From the NCBI GenBank assembly GCA_963920575.1, contig OY986965.1, forward strand, positions 29,816,007-29,880,006: a stretch of 64,000 nucleotides of DNA, in the 5' to 3' direction. Positions 36,775-47,906 of this stretch are shown here, piece by piece. Origin of the DNA: Narthecium ossifragum (lineage: Eukaryota > Streptophyta > Magnoliopsida > Dioscoreales > Nartheciaceae). A model generated the notes under the pieces. That model had not been told where the DNA came from. It ran no database searches and saw only the letters and a program-made list of their open reading frames with translations. Position 1 is the stretch's first letter; each line of letters starts with the position of its first letter. The position numbers and the translations under genes are program-made.

Positions 36775-37159
36775 TTGACACAACACACCTCAACTCCCAC
36801 AAGATCACCATCATCAGTGGAGAGACGCTGAGATCAGAAAAAATCAGAAACAGAGCAATCAATAGCAATCCAATAGATAAGGAAGCTTCATCATCACAAA
36901 CCATAAACAGATCAGAAACAGAGCAATCAATGGAGAGCCGTTGATCCCTTGGAGCTTCCTCAACGGACTCTTGGAGCTGTCAAGATATTTGCTGTCAATG
37001 TATCTTCTCTTTTTAATTTATTTCCAAAGGAAGAGCTTTGTCTTTCCATCTTTAGTTGATCTTCTTCCTCTCGTGGGTTATTATAAATGAACCCATGTTT
37101 GGTGTTGGAAAGGTTAAGCTAGTAACAATAACAGAGTCCTCTCATTCACTTTTTCTTCT
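36775..37159 (+). repeat. Copia 3' LTR
   Basis: About 98% identical to the 5' LTR. The polypurine tract TTTGTGGGAGGG ends two bases before it. Confidence 0.88.
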
Positions 37160-37488
37160 TTGCACCATTATTATTAGGGAAAGTGTGATCATACAACATC
37201 TTAAGCTCGTCGCTGGACCTTAGGGTTTGTATGTGCGTGAATATATGTAAGGTGTTAGTCCTAACACGTGGTGGGGTTAAGTTATATGGATCACAGGATC
37301 AAGTACAGGTGTCATGCGAACATATAACAAGCGAAACGTCACGAGAAATTAAGACCGCATGTGGTCCAATAAACAAGGACTACGTATACGAGAAGTCCTC
37401 ACCTGCGAACGTTGCGTTGTCCTTCATGCTTCTAGGAGAGACACGTCTCTTGATCGACTCTTTTTGTTGTATTTCGGGAAGTATAAAG

Positions 37489-37669
37489 TTTTGTATACAT
37501 GGTTATATAGCATGTGTAATATTACACATGTTCTTTAATCGGTAGTGAGATACCGATTGATTGATATAATTCATCAGTAGAACAATATCGATGGACTAAA
37601 TCAACCAATCAGTATCTCACTATCGATTTGAGAACATGTGCAATGTACATGCTCTGACCATATACAAAA
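37489..37669. repeat. Foldback element or hairpin with arms of about 70 bp
   Basis: The left arm from TTTTGTATACATGG to GATTGATTGAT pairs imperfectly with a right arm ending CCATATACAAAA. The best block, ACATGTTCT-(A/T-rich)-ATCG-TAGTGAGATAC-GATTG-TTGAT, runs about 40 bp with few mismatches. The loop is about 30 nt. It may be a small foldback MITE or a microRNA-like precursor. No target duplication is evident. Confidence 0.6.
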
Positions 37670-38156
37670 ACCATGACTCTTCGAGCAATTATTTCAACAT
37701 GTCAGTACTCGATCGTGTGTGCGTGTCTTGCTAGACACCATCCGATCGACCCAGCAAGTTAGGAACTAAAACGTTTGAGATTTATTGGCAATTGTGGTTT
37801 TGTGCATCATGTCGGCGTCTCCCATGGTGTTGCTTAATTGGATCTCATTAAAAATAAAGAAAATAAATCTGTTCAGGATCCGCATCCTGCCGACTAATTG
37901 ACATCATTCAAATTACAACTATATAATTATTAGAGTTTTAAAAATTTACATTTACGACGTTTTCAAAACTTTGATATAAATGTGAAGAAGAGTATACATA
38001 TTTTCATTGAGAATGCAACTTAATCCATATTCTGTGCCAACATCTGCAGCTACTTACTCCACCTGAACTCACACCTTCATCTCAAAGCCTCTCAATTCGT
38101 CCTCTCCTTGCAAAGCCTATATTTATCATTTTTTTATAGACATAGAATTACTTTAA
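37670..38156. other. Intergenic, no feature seen
   Basis: AT-rich sequence without open frames or repeats that could be supported. Confidence 0.5.
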
Positions 38157-38498
38157 GGTGCCGTTTGGTATGGTAATAAGGGTGAAATAACCCCATTATT
38201 CCCCATTATTGTGTATTATATATATGTTATAGTATATATATTGTCTATATTATAATATATTTGTGGCACAAACATTGATGCATCTACGCATTGAAAATTA
38301 TAATCGAAAATATAAATGAAAGTCTCAGTACTCATAAAATTAAAAATATAAATAAAAAATAAACTATATCTAACCCTATTCTATCTTTTACATCCAAACG
38401 TTTTTTTCTATCCCAAGTAATTATTATTTTATTCTCATATTTCCTATTCTAAAATTTCTCTGATCTGAGATAGACTAATCCTTCAACCAAACGGCGGC
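38157..38498. mobile_element. Tourist-like (PIF/Harbinger) MITE
   Basis: A 342-bp AT-rich segment has inverted ends GGTGCCGTTTGGTATGG and, as the complement, GCCGCCGTTTGGTTGAAGG. Perfect TAA triplets lie on both sides (38154-38156 and 38499-38501), the 3-bp duplication of this superfamily. It is non-coding. Confidence 0.7.
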
Positions 38499-38501
38499 TA
38501 A

Positions 38502-39221
38502 ATATTATGACACGACACACACACATGGGATGTACTGTTGAGTCGGCAAGAAACCGACTCTACATGGAGTCGACATCTACACCCATGTGGTGGAGTCGGC
38601 GTGTCTTAAAAAAAATACTTGAGACTAGTTTTAATTAAGATACACCTACAATTCGAGTACAAAGTCATAAGGTCACGGCTAATGCCAAGACGTATGACTC
38701 GGAATAGCACGTGAGCTGGTCTCCGTTACTTGGTGTGGAGGTAACTAAAAGCTCGCTTCAACCGCCGCCAGACTGGTACACGAGTGTGAAACGAGCCACC
38801 CGTGTTGTGCTTCTACAACAACCCACATACTAGATACGTGGAATTCGTTCCAATCTCGCACACGCGTTTCCCTTGTGGCTAAGCAATGGAAACTCGTCAT
38901 CTCTCCACGCGTCCTTCTCTCTCTTCAACTACTACTACTTACTAACTAGTAGTATTCTTGATCACTAGCTCTCAGCAGTCATGTTTGGACAAAAGAATAT
39001 AGAAAGAGAAACTCGTGTAGGTTTCTAGAAAGCAACGACCGCTGTAATGAAACTGGTGGCTTTGCATCGTGTCCATGCCGTCACTTCGAACTCATGCTTA
39101 CGTGCCACAATCGTAAGGCCCCAGCTTGGTCACGCCACCACCATAGTAACCCCCGCCCCCCCCCCGGGCGGTTGCTTGCCACCTTGGAATACAAGAGCCA
39201 TCCAGGTCATCTCATGAGGGC
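38502..39221. other. Intergenic and promoter region of the second ZAT gene
   Basis: No coding sequence is seen. A short inverted repeat built on GAGTCGG/CCGACTC lies at about 38540-38605. The C-rich run near 39150 is low complexity. Confidence 0.5.
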
Positions 39222-39231
39222 TATATATATA
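39222..39231 (+). promoter_or_regulatory. TATA box of the second ZAT gene
   Basis: TATATATATA lies about 105 bp before the chosen start codon, a normal distance for a plant gene with a short 5'UTR. Confidence 0.6.
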
Positions 39232-39334
39232 CATCCAACTTCCTTCACTTCCTACAACCACTTATTCTTCTCATACAGTCATATAGCTAGCTATTGTCTT
39301 CTATATGGTTGTTTCCCAACTCTCATATAATACC

Positions 39335-39871
39335 ATGAAGAGAGGCAGAGATGAGGTGGAGGTGGAGAGCTTCAACGACGTGGCTAACGTGTTGATGCTG
39401 TTGTCGCAAGGCGGCGGCGGTGGAGATGCTTGCAGAGAAGAGAGCGAGCGGTCGGCGACGTCGGGTACGTCGGCGTCGTCGGGGAAGGTGTTCGAGTGCA
39501 AGACGTGCAACCGCCAGTTCCAGTCTTTCCAGGCGCTCGGCGGCCACCGCGCCAGCCACAAGAAGCCGCGGCTTGTCGGCGATGGGCAGGGCCAGGCTCA
39601 AAGCGGCGCCGCGAAGCCGAGAGTGCATGAGTGCTCTATCTGTGGGTTAGAGTTTGCCATAGGGCAGGCGCTCGGCGGGCACATGAGGCGGCACCGGGCG
39701 GTGGCCGAAGGGCTCGGCCATGGGCTGGTGGAGAAGAAGGTTGGTGATGAACGGCGGGTGGAGCTGTTCGATTTGAACTTGCCCCCGGCGGAGGAAGTGA
39801 TTAAGTGCCGGAAAAGGATTTTTGGGGTGGAGCTTGTAGATAAGATTCGGATGGTGGATTGCTTCCAATGA
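39335..39871 (+). CDS. ZAT-type two-finger C2H2 transcriptional repressor
   Basis: This intronless gene encodes 178 residues from the start MKRGRDEVEVES. An in-frame ATG at 39305 would add ten residues unlike the family, so the internal start is preferred. The layout is classic ZAT: a basic N-terminus (KRGRD), a hydrophobic block (ANVLMLLSQ), finger 1 CKTCNRQFQSFQALGGH, finger 2 CSICGLEFAIGQALGGH and a C-terminal EAR repression motif FDLNLPP. Both fingers keep the canonical QALGGH DNA-contact motif. The size and motif order fit the ZAT11/ZAT12 side of the family, whose members act in the nucleus in stress and growth responses. Its paralogue is at 11934-12386, 27 kb away and divergently oriented. 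Confidence 0.93.
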   Translation: MKRGRDEVEVESFNDVANVLMLLSQGGGGGDACREESERSATSGTSASSGKVFECKTCNRQFQSFQALGGHRASHKKPRLVGDGQGQAQSGAAKPRVHECSICGLEFAIGQALGGHMRRHRAVAEGLGHGLVEKKVGDERRVELFDLNLPPAEEVIKCRKRIFGVELVDKIRMVDCFQ

Positions 39872-40488
39872 ATATATATATATATATGCATATATACATG
39901 TACTATATCGACTCCTTTATATGTATATGACCTTATTTATTGGCTCATTTGTTAGTTCTTTTTCTCTTTTTTTGTTTCCTTTGTCAATAGATATATACTA
40001 CTGCTTGTTGCACATTAAATTTAGAAGAGTATGCATGTTTACTAATTTTCTTCAACATCTTTATCATAGCTTTTGTGATTAAATGAGTTCTCGGGGACGG
40101 AACTGCTTAATAATTAACGCCGGTTGCTCATAGGATAAAGTCAATCCTAATAATTAGGTGTAGTATAAGGCGGCAAGCCATCTTGTCCAGAACCATCTGG
40201 GCTGGGAATAAGATTCAATGCGAATTTAGGAGAGTCAGCCAGCCTTAATCAAGAACACAGCTTGTTCTTCTTCTTTTGTCTTCTTTTGTAACCCAGCCCA
40301 AAGGGCTTATCTAATCAAAAATAAAAATAAAACAAAGCTTTTTCATCTCCAGTACGTCAACCCAAGATATAAAATGTGTGGCACATGCAAACTCTATGTT
40401 TGGATCAGAGAAGTGCTTCTTCTTGTGTCGCCGGCTCAGCACGAAATTCATGTCCAGTGTCGGCACGACATGTTGACACATGATCTTT
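39872..40488. other. Downstream of the ZAT gene; possible LINE 3' tail
   Basis: Contains the ZAT 3'UTR. Around 40250-40340 a CTTTTGTAACCCAGCCCAAA-type segment ending in an A-rich tract resembles a LINE 3'UTR, but no coding remnant supports this. Confidence 0.35.
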
Positions 40489-40688
40489 NNNNNNNNNNNN
40501 NNNNNNNNNNNNNNNNNNNNNNNNNNNNNNNNNNNNNNNNNNNNNNNNNNNNNNNNNNNNNNNNNNNNNNNNNNNNNNNNNNNNNNNNNNNNNNNNNNNN
40601 NNNNNNNNNNNNNNNNNNNNNNNNNNNNNNNNNNNNNNNNNNNNNNNNNNNNNNNNNNNNNNNNNNNNNNNNNNNNNNNNNNNNNNNN
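40489..40688. other. Assembly gap (200 N)
   Basis: Exactly 200 undetermined bases, probably a fixed-size scaffold gap. Real length and content are unknown. Confidence 0.99.
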
Positions 40689-40781
40689 TATGCAAATTTA
40701 AGAAATCAAACTTATATATTGTTGGATTTCAAGCTTAATTTGAACTTAGAAGTATGTTAAGGTTTGTTAAGTAATCTAGTA

Positions 40782-43385
40782 ATTTTTTTTTGTTTGATTA
40801 GATGAGCCATGAAGGCTAAGACCTCTTACATAAATCGATCCAAGTCCGTGATGCCATCCTCCAAGGCCCAGTACAGCGGCACTTGTGAGTGACGACACCA
40901 ACGGGCTACACCATCGGCTTTACAATTTTCCATTCTTGGGATATGCACAAACAGAACATAATCAAAGTCCAAAGCCTCCTTCCAAATATCTCTTAACACA
41001 TGTTCCACAGAGGCAGGCCACACTGCAACGCCCTTAAGAATATCCACAGCCAAGCTACAATCAGACTCCATGACTATGTGATTCCACCCTTTCCTCTTGG
41101 CCCAAGTTAGCCCATGATAAACAGCAAGCATCTCACCATGAAGGGCCGAAGAAGCATTTACAGGAGTTCCAATAGCCCATACCGCTTCCTCCCCTGTTTC
41201 TGGATTCACTGTACCGTCCTTGGGTTGGCAGCCTACTACACCAATCGCCACTCCTCCATCAGTAATCGACGCATCCACTTGCAAGAATGGCTCAAAACGA
41301 TCAGTCCTTTGTCGGTTGATTTGTTGTGCTGCTCTACTCAAGAGAAATTCCGCGGCCAACCTCCTCGCCCGACAAGCAATACCCCTCATAGTATCTCCAC
41401 GTCCCTCAAACACAACTGCATTCCGATCCTTCCAAATTAACCATACAGTGTAGGCAATATAGGACTTCAATGTCCTAATACCTTCTTGATTAGAGGAACG
41501 AATTAGGATGTTAAGAAAGTCCTCAGCTGAATTCAAGTCCTCCCCACCTTGGAGACCAGCTAGAGCCTGCGAAAGAGCATCCTTGGCGAAGGGACACTCC
41601 ATCAAAGCATGGAAAATCGTTTCCCTACATCCACACCGAGGGCAGTCCATATCAGACACCACATTGCACTTCCACAATAATTCCTTCACAGCCATCTTCC
41701 CATGTAGTACTCTCCATAAGAATTGTTTAACCCTTGGACTAGCAGGGAGCTTCCACACATTGCGCCAAACACCCATCTCTTCGAACCGACAAGGCCTAAT
41801 TGATTTCTGCACCTCTGAATTATAAGCCTCTGCCGTTGAAATTCTTCCCGATTTACCCAAGGTCCAGCTGACGGAGTCCTCCTGGGCAATGGGAATATCT
41901 AGAATGTCAGCTACAAGGTCTGAGTTACCAAACTGCTGCAGTTTCCCAATGTCCCAAGCATTGTTAGACAAAAAATCACCCAAAGTTGCAGATATAAACT
42001 CTGATCCACAATCAAACAACGAGGGAGAACTGATCAAAGCCATATCATGCAACCAATTATCAAAAAGTAAGCTAATCTTACTGTGGCCTCCTGGTTTACA
42101 CCTCAGATTTTTCCTCAAGACATCTGCAGCTTCACAGAGAGATTTCCAATGAGCTGAGCACACCTTGCAGCTCCTCCATGCAGGTAAGATCTCCTCCCAT
42201 CCAAACTTAGCCTTGCTGAACAGCTTCCAAATGTTGTCTTTGTGAGCAAGAAGGCCCCCCATTCTATTCATTTTAAGCGCCAGCTGCCATATATTGAGAT
42301 CCCTCAAACCAAGACCTCCTACCTCCATAGGCGTACAAACCTCTTTCCAAGCAACAGTATTGATCCCAGATTTTTTTCCTTTCCAAACAAAATCTCTACA
42401 TACCTTCTCCATCTTTCTAATCACTCCCTTAGGAATTTTAGTAGTTGCCATAACATAAGCGGGAATCGCCTGAAGCACCGATTTGACGAGAACCACCCTC
42501 CCTGCTTCGGACACCATCCTGCTTTGCCACCCTTTAACCCGAGCCACCATCTTGTCCAGCAAGTAGTTGAAGTCGGCTGCCTTGATTCTTCTATCACTCA
42601 CAGGTACCCCAAGGTAATTCCATGCTCCTTTCGCCATCGGAATACCCAAAATATGACATATAGTACGTCTTCTATCTTCCTTGACAACCTTAGAGAAGCG
42701 AATGCTTGACTTAGAAGCATTCATCTCCAACCCTGACAACTCCTTGAAATGGATGAGCTTTTGCTTCAACTTTCTGGCCTCCAAACAAGTCACCTTTGAA
42801 ACAAATAAGCAATCATCGGCATAAAGTAAATGAGACAGTGAGAAATTAGACCTTGGCATGCACAATCCTTCCATAGCATTTGAAGGCTCCATCAGAATTC
42901 GGGATAGGACCTCTTGAACAACCAAGAATAAATAAGGGGAAAGAGGGTCCCCTTGTCGCAATCCACATTTGGACTTGATCCGGCCATGCAGCTTTCCGTT
43001 ACCCAAGTAGGAGGGAAGTTCATACCCCGCAGAGCTTTTTCTAGGAGATCCCACCTCACCTTATCATAAGCCAATTTCAAATCAACCTTCGCTACAAACA
43101 AACTCTTAGTCTTTGGTGCATGCCTCATGGAATGTAGGACTTCAATAGCCGTGTCGACATTGTCATGTATACTCCTTCCGGTAAGAAAAGCAGACTGTTC
43201 TAACCCAATAATGTTGTCCAAGACCATTTGCATACGCCGCGCAAGAATGGTTGTTATCACCTTATAACCAATGTTACATAAGCTAATAGGTCGATAATCT
43301 TTCACCCTTTTTGGATATTGGTACTTTGGAATGAATGAGATGAAGGTTTCATTCCAATTTGGGGGAAGCCGCCTTGTATCAAAGA
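40782..43385 (-). mobile_element. L1-type LINE, 5'-truncated and decayed
   Basis: On the minus strand the element runs from the middle of the reverse transcriptase to a 3' A tail (T run 40782-40790 on the plus strand). The endonuclease and ORF1 are missing. Reading from the 5' end there are the first reverse transcriptase motifs (to about 43003), a frameshifting deletion, the rest of the reverse transcriptase, a zf-RVT zinc region and RNase H. At the left-hand break (about 43385) unrelated sequence begins. No target duplication was found. Confidence 0.9.
40826..43305 (-). pseudogene. LINE ORF2 remnant: reverse transcriptase, zf-RVT, RNase H
   Basis: Frame one (43305-43004 used) has KDYRPISLCNIGYKVITTIL, LTGRSIHDNV and VAKVDLKLAYDKVRWD, with the first catalytic Asp. 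Frame two, from about 43000 to 40826, has GLRQGDPLSPYLF, the polymerase centre YADDCLF and LSGLEMNASKS. A zinc region follows (CNVVSDMDCPRCGC, then HALMEC). Last is an RNase H domain (QVDASITDGGVA, VMESDCSLAVDIL, FVHIPRMENCKADGVARW). The jump from MNFPPTWV directly to NGKLHGRIKSKCG implies loss of roughly 55-70 bp, which removes part of the palm domain and shifts the frame. The remaining 742-codon frame is unusually long for a dead element, so decay is recent. Confidence 0.92.
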
Positions 43386-43935
43386 AGGGTGGAGAATCAG
43401 GGACCTCGTGCAGATGGAGTGGTGAGGGAGGCCTTGTATCTTTTCTCTGTTTTTGGCTGGAATGTTGATGTTGGCACTGGAGGTTTGTCCCTAGTGGATC
43501 ATGTTGTTTCCTTCTGTGTTTGAGGATCTAGCCGTCTAGACTCAATTTATCACAAAAAAATACTACGATTAGACTGCCAGCCGGCGGGTGGCTGTTGCAT
43601 CACCAGCGGGCAGCAGCAGCAGCTTGCAACGGTGGGTTCGCTAAAATTTTCCAAAGTATACGTATACATGATAGTGGATCATTATATAATGGGTTGGATA
43701 CTGGTGTGGTGAGATGATGAGAGGCAGGTGGCCTCCAGTTCTTGGTTTGATTGACTCGTCAAAGTGGGCTGGCCTAACTAATTGGATTATCTCGTGGATC
43801 CAGACACCTGGAGTCCTGGACTATGTTTTGTTAAGGGATCTTTAGCTCTTTTAAGGAAGCAAGTTCAAGTGCCAAGTGATTGGCAGCTGGAAGTACTGAT
43901 TCTTTTAACACTTGGGGCTGAGTACCTATATTGTT
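43386..43935. other. Intergenic; possible second LINE tail and a local duplication
   Basis: 43386-43558 ends in TTTATCACAAAAAAA and resembles a plus-strand LINE 3' tail directly abutting the other LINE. The segment starting about 43853 (AAGGAAGCAAGTTCAA) recurs at 49922 on the other side of the hAT element, showing a tandem duplication that predates the hAT insertion. Confidence 0.45.
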
Positions 43936-44887
43936 TAGGGATGGCAATTTGTACCGAACTGATGGGGAACCGAACCGTTTCGTCCCGATTCCTTGTCTCA
44001 AATCCGTGATTTTGCCCCGTGGATATGGGTTTCGTAGAACCCAATAGATCCCCGCGGGGAATGGGGCAAGTTTGGTATAGGTTTTTCCCCGAACCGATTC
44101 CCCGCCCCGCCCCATATCTGTCCCGCCCCGACAATTAAATTACTAAAATACCCTATATAGCAGTGGGGTTAGTGTTTAGAAGTGGGGTTAGTGGGTCAAA
44201 TTGAAATGAATTATATCAATGAAGGACTTGAGGTTGTATGGTCAAATTGGAGGAGAAGAAGGATTTACCCATGGTTTTTTTTTTTGTTCTCAATGGTGTT
44301 TTACCAAGAGTTTTTTTGAATCATTAACTTATTATGCCCGGTTGTGTAATGAGTGATGTAGTACTTGTGTCGCGCCCCGACCCGCGAAAGCCCAACCGGG
44401 CCGGGCGACGCGAACCGGAACCTAACCAACGCGGAAAAAGAACGGCGAGGGTTCCCTCTAACCTATTGGTCTCCCTAACAGTTCGCCAAAGCACCCTCAA
44501 TTAAGAGACAATAATATAATGAAGCCTCGAACCACAGATTTACGAACTCAAAAAGATTTAATATACAAATCCTCGGAGAGGGGAAGATCCAAAAATACAC
44601 ATGTGAGGACCCGTACCTCCAACCCGGTCCGACCGCGTTAGGTCGAGGGTCTGGATTTGTGGTTTGGCTCGGTTGGCCCTGGGATGCGATCGGTTGATCG
44701 CATCGCTGTTTTTGACCCCAGTGGCATTTTGATAAATATGCTCCCTGGTGGTCAGTTTCACACCCGCGTGTGCACACACTGACCTTGTTTGTGTTTGTGC
44801 TTGATTAGAATGGTTAGGTGGACTCGGGATCGGAAGATCCAAGCTTGGGCTTGCGTTTTAGCGCAAGTTTTGCCTTCTTGGCAAAGG

Positions 44888-44961
44888 GGATCGATCTACT
44901 TGAGAAGAAGATCGATCTTTCTGTTAAGAAGATCGATCCTCTTTGATAAAAGGATCGATCC
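44888..44961. repeat. GATCGATC palindrome array in solo LTR 3
   Basis: Four units (GGATCGATCT, AGATCGATCT, AGATCGATCC, GGATCGATCC) start at 44888, 44909, 44930 and 44952, spaced 21, 21 and 22 bp. The bases between are not conserved. Confidence 0.9.
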
Positions 44962-45754
44962 TCCTATTCCAGCAAGTTAGAGCAGTTGGGCAGTTGTTGG
45001 ACTCGCGGAGGGCAGGTGATCTCCTTCGTCCTCCCTTGTCAGGAGAGCAGGAGAGGAGAGGTCCTCTCCTTCACCCTCTCCCCCACCTTCCTTCTCCTTC
45101 TCTTCTCTTCCTCTTCTCCCTTCTCTTCTTCTTCTCCCTGGCTGTTTCTTCTTCCCGCAAGCAGAGCTTGCTCTGTTTCTCTTTCCGGGCAGCCAGCTTT
45201 CTTCTCTCCGTTCTCCCTCCTCCGACCACCATTTTGGGAGCTTGAAAGCTTGTTGGATTCGTGGCAACGAGAGGAAGGCTGCTGGTGTGGTTTGGAACCT
45301 TGTTGGTGATCAACTCGCGGGGAATCAACCGAGGAATGCGCAGTCCGGTAGGTGTTCTACCTACATGCGTTAATTAATGGGTTTAGATAAATCTAGCCGT
45401 TAGATTGCGATGAAATTATGTTGTTGAATGCATGTTGCTTAATTTAGTCTCTGATTTAAGTTTCATGAACTTTGGTTAAGATTTAAGTAGGATTTTAGCA
45501 TGATAAATCTCGGATTTCCGGTTTTCTGCTGTTCTTGAAGAACAGCCGGCTTGCGGCGAGTTTTCCGGCTTGTACATGCATGATCTTGGATTTTTATGAG
45601 AGATAAGAGTTGTAGATCGGTGAGTCTACTTTCAAACCCAATAGATTTCATATTTTTCCGATTTGTTTACGAGTTTTGGTGATTTTTATACGAAACTGTG
45701 TCGGAGTAGATTTGCTGATGAATAGTGCCACGGATGATCCATGGATCAACCGTC

Positions 45755-46003
45755 GCGGTCTCCACGGTCGGCCGTGAGGTCTCCAAGGTCGACCGTGAGG
45801 TCTCCAAGGTCGACCGTGAGCCCGAAAATCAGCAAAATAAACTCTCACGGTCGATCCGTTGATCGACCGTCAACCCCAGCTTCTTCACGGTCGATCCGCA
45901 GATCGACCGTGAGCCCCGAAAATAGCGAAATCACATCTCACGGTCGATCCGTTGATCGACCGTCAACCTTGGATTTTGCACGGTCGATCCGTTGATCGAC
46001 CGC
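45755..46003. repeat. GGTCGATC/GATCGACC hairpin array in solo LTR 3
   Basis: Three 21-bp direct units (GGTCTCCAAGGTCGACCGTGA type) lead into four hairpins at 45846-45870, 45886-45910, 45939-45963 and 45979-46003. Each is CGGTCGATC, a 4-nt loop (CGTT or CGCA) and GATCGACCG, a perfect 9-bp stem. Start-to-start spacings are 40, 53 and 40 bp. Confidence 0.92.
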
Positions 46004-47743
46004 CAGCCTTGAATAGTGTTTTTAACGTTTTTTTGATGTTTTATCATGTTTGATTCTTCGGGATTTATGTGATTGGTATTCCTAGGGATCTCGATGGCTA
46101 GCAAGTTCTAATGGATGGTTTTTAGATGATTAATTGTTTGATTTTCGGCATGTCTAATTAGGTATAAATCATCCTTGTTTAATTAGCAATTAATCACATG
46201 TCGTGCTTATTTATATGTATATTTAGCTTGTGGTTGAACCAAGGGGGTTGTGCCCCTTGGGATGTTTAGCTAATTAAATGGCAGAGGGTGTGTCTAAAAT
46301 GTGGTTGATTATTATCTGTGTGGCCGGGGTTGTGCCCCCGTTGTAGAAATTGCTTGATAACGGTCTGTGGGCGCCGTTATAGTATTGTATAATTGTACCT
46401 TTATCTGCTTTATGCATGTTTACCCTCCGGCAAGCTTGACGCTTCGCCTAGCCTGTGTATGTTGTCTTGGCATATTGTTGCATGTTGCTATTCCTGTATC
46501 TCTGTGCTTGAGCATTGCATGCATCTGTTTGCATTAGAAGCATCAGGCTAGGTGGTAGACGATGATTTCGATCGTTGATTCGGGGTCCTCGGGTAGCCCG
46601 AATCTAGCCCTAGGGCCGGGGTTTGGGGTAGTCGAGGATTAGGATGTGATTGTATCAGTGATCATGTTTGCTATCATTCGAGGATTATCAGGTAGTCGGA
46701 CTGGAATATTATATTATTTGAGGTTTAGAGGTCGTGTCGCTTCTCCAAGGCCAGGTGCTAAGGATGGTTGTCGATGTCCCTGACATGTGTCCCCAGGCAG
46801 TGGCTTCTTGCTGGGTAAAGGGTGTTCCTACTGGTTCTGTTTCTTGGTTTCCTCCCAGCGTGTTTGGATGGTATTCCCAGCGTGGTCGGTTGAGAAGAGT
46901 AGGATCCCTTGGGGAATCGATAGGGGTTATGGGACCCCATGGCATCCTTTAGACTTAGGCGGAGGAACGACACTGTTGTGTTCCCTTTCCTTTGTGAGTG
47001 ACGTAGTGTAGAACCCTACTGAGCAAGCTTTGTTGCTCACTCCTACCTGGGCTGCATCGGCGATGCAGGTCGATGCAGTCCCTTCTTTTTCAGGTGGTTG
47101 CGGTGTTGGAGGCGGTACTCCCCTTGGTGGTGCGTGAGATCGAGGATATCATCAGTTTATTATATTCAATTGATGTACAGTTTTAAATGTATAAATTGTA
47201 ATCTGAAGGAGATATATATTTGTATTTCAATTTCATGTAAATTGATCAGAGATTGCTGTACTAGATGACTTGAATCATTACTATATCTTTTAAAAGTTAA
47301 ATTGTATTATGATCTGATGATAGGATAGTTTAAATTAATTGTGAATATTGTAATCATGCACCAGGTTTAAAATTGATGTTTAAAAGGGGAGGCTTTCGCC
47401 GTTTGATTTAGAGTTTAGGACCATCACGTCCCGGCCTGGATGGGTTTTCTGGGTCGGGGCGTGACAACACATCACTTCCGTAGGAGACTAACTAACATAA
47501 GGGTAAAACCAGTAAATATCGCCACCTCTCAAAAGCCACCAGGCGCCGCCGCACCGCCGTCCAACTGCCCGGTAGGGGCCACAGAGGAAGAACTGACGCA
47601 TGCACCTGCAAAACGCAGCCCGGGTAGGTGTGAGCACTAAGCTCAGTAGGAATCTACACTACGACACACAGAAGGAAGAGGGAAACGCAACAGTGTCGCC
47701 CTTAAGTAGGACCTGGGTGTATACATGGGTCCCATAACTCCAC

Positions 47744-47906
47744 CGCGTGTCCCTTAGGCCTAGGAGCAGCACTCAGTAAGCTCAACAAACACTGGCGACA
47801 CCAAACGTCAGCACAGTGGGACGGGGACGCGTGTCCCTGAGGCCCAGGGACGGCACTCAGTAAGCTCAACAAACACTGGCGACACCAAAGGTCAGCACAG
47901 TGGGAC
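47744..47906. repeat. 84-bp tandem duplication in solo LTR 2
   Basis: Two copies begin CGCGTGTCCCT at 47744 and 47828 and share CACTCAGTAAGCTCAACAAA. The first base differences appear in a GGCC-containing block, so the duplication is not brand new. Confidence 0.88.

Larger units (their letters stand above)
29542..37159 (+). mobile_element. Copia LTR retrotransposon, defective, interrupted by a solo LTR
   Basis: Two LTRs (384 and 385 bp) differ by about seven substitutions and one indel by eye (about 98% identical), so insertion was fairly recent. A primer-binding site TGGTATCAGA, complementary to initiator Met-tRNA, follows the left LTR at 29926. A purine tract TTTGTGGGAGGG precedes the right LTR. 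Flanks TTGTA (29537-29541) and TTGCA (37160-37164) may be the 5-bp target duplication with one change. The gene order gag, protease, integrase, reverse transcriptase, RNase H is that of Copia. Two in-frame stops and a 2421-bp insertion make it non-autonomous. The LTR ends lack the usual TG...CA, so the boundaries could shift by a base or two. Confidence 0.93.
44602..47466 (-). mobile_element. Solo LTR 3, inserted in solo LTR 2 in reverse orientation
   Basis: On the minus strand this 2865-bp unit starts TGTCACGCCCCGACCCAG (from 47466) and ends GGTACGGGTCCTCACA. A perfect 5-bp duplication ACACA flanks it (44597-44601 and 47467-47471). It belongs to the same LTR family as solo LTRs 1 and 2 but is longer and diverged. 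It contains a palindrome array at 44888-44961 and a hairpin array at 45740-46003. It lacks coding domains. Confidence 0.88.

Noticed and set aside
40374..40760. Open frames running through the N block
   Set aside because: They consist mainly of undetermined residues.
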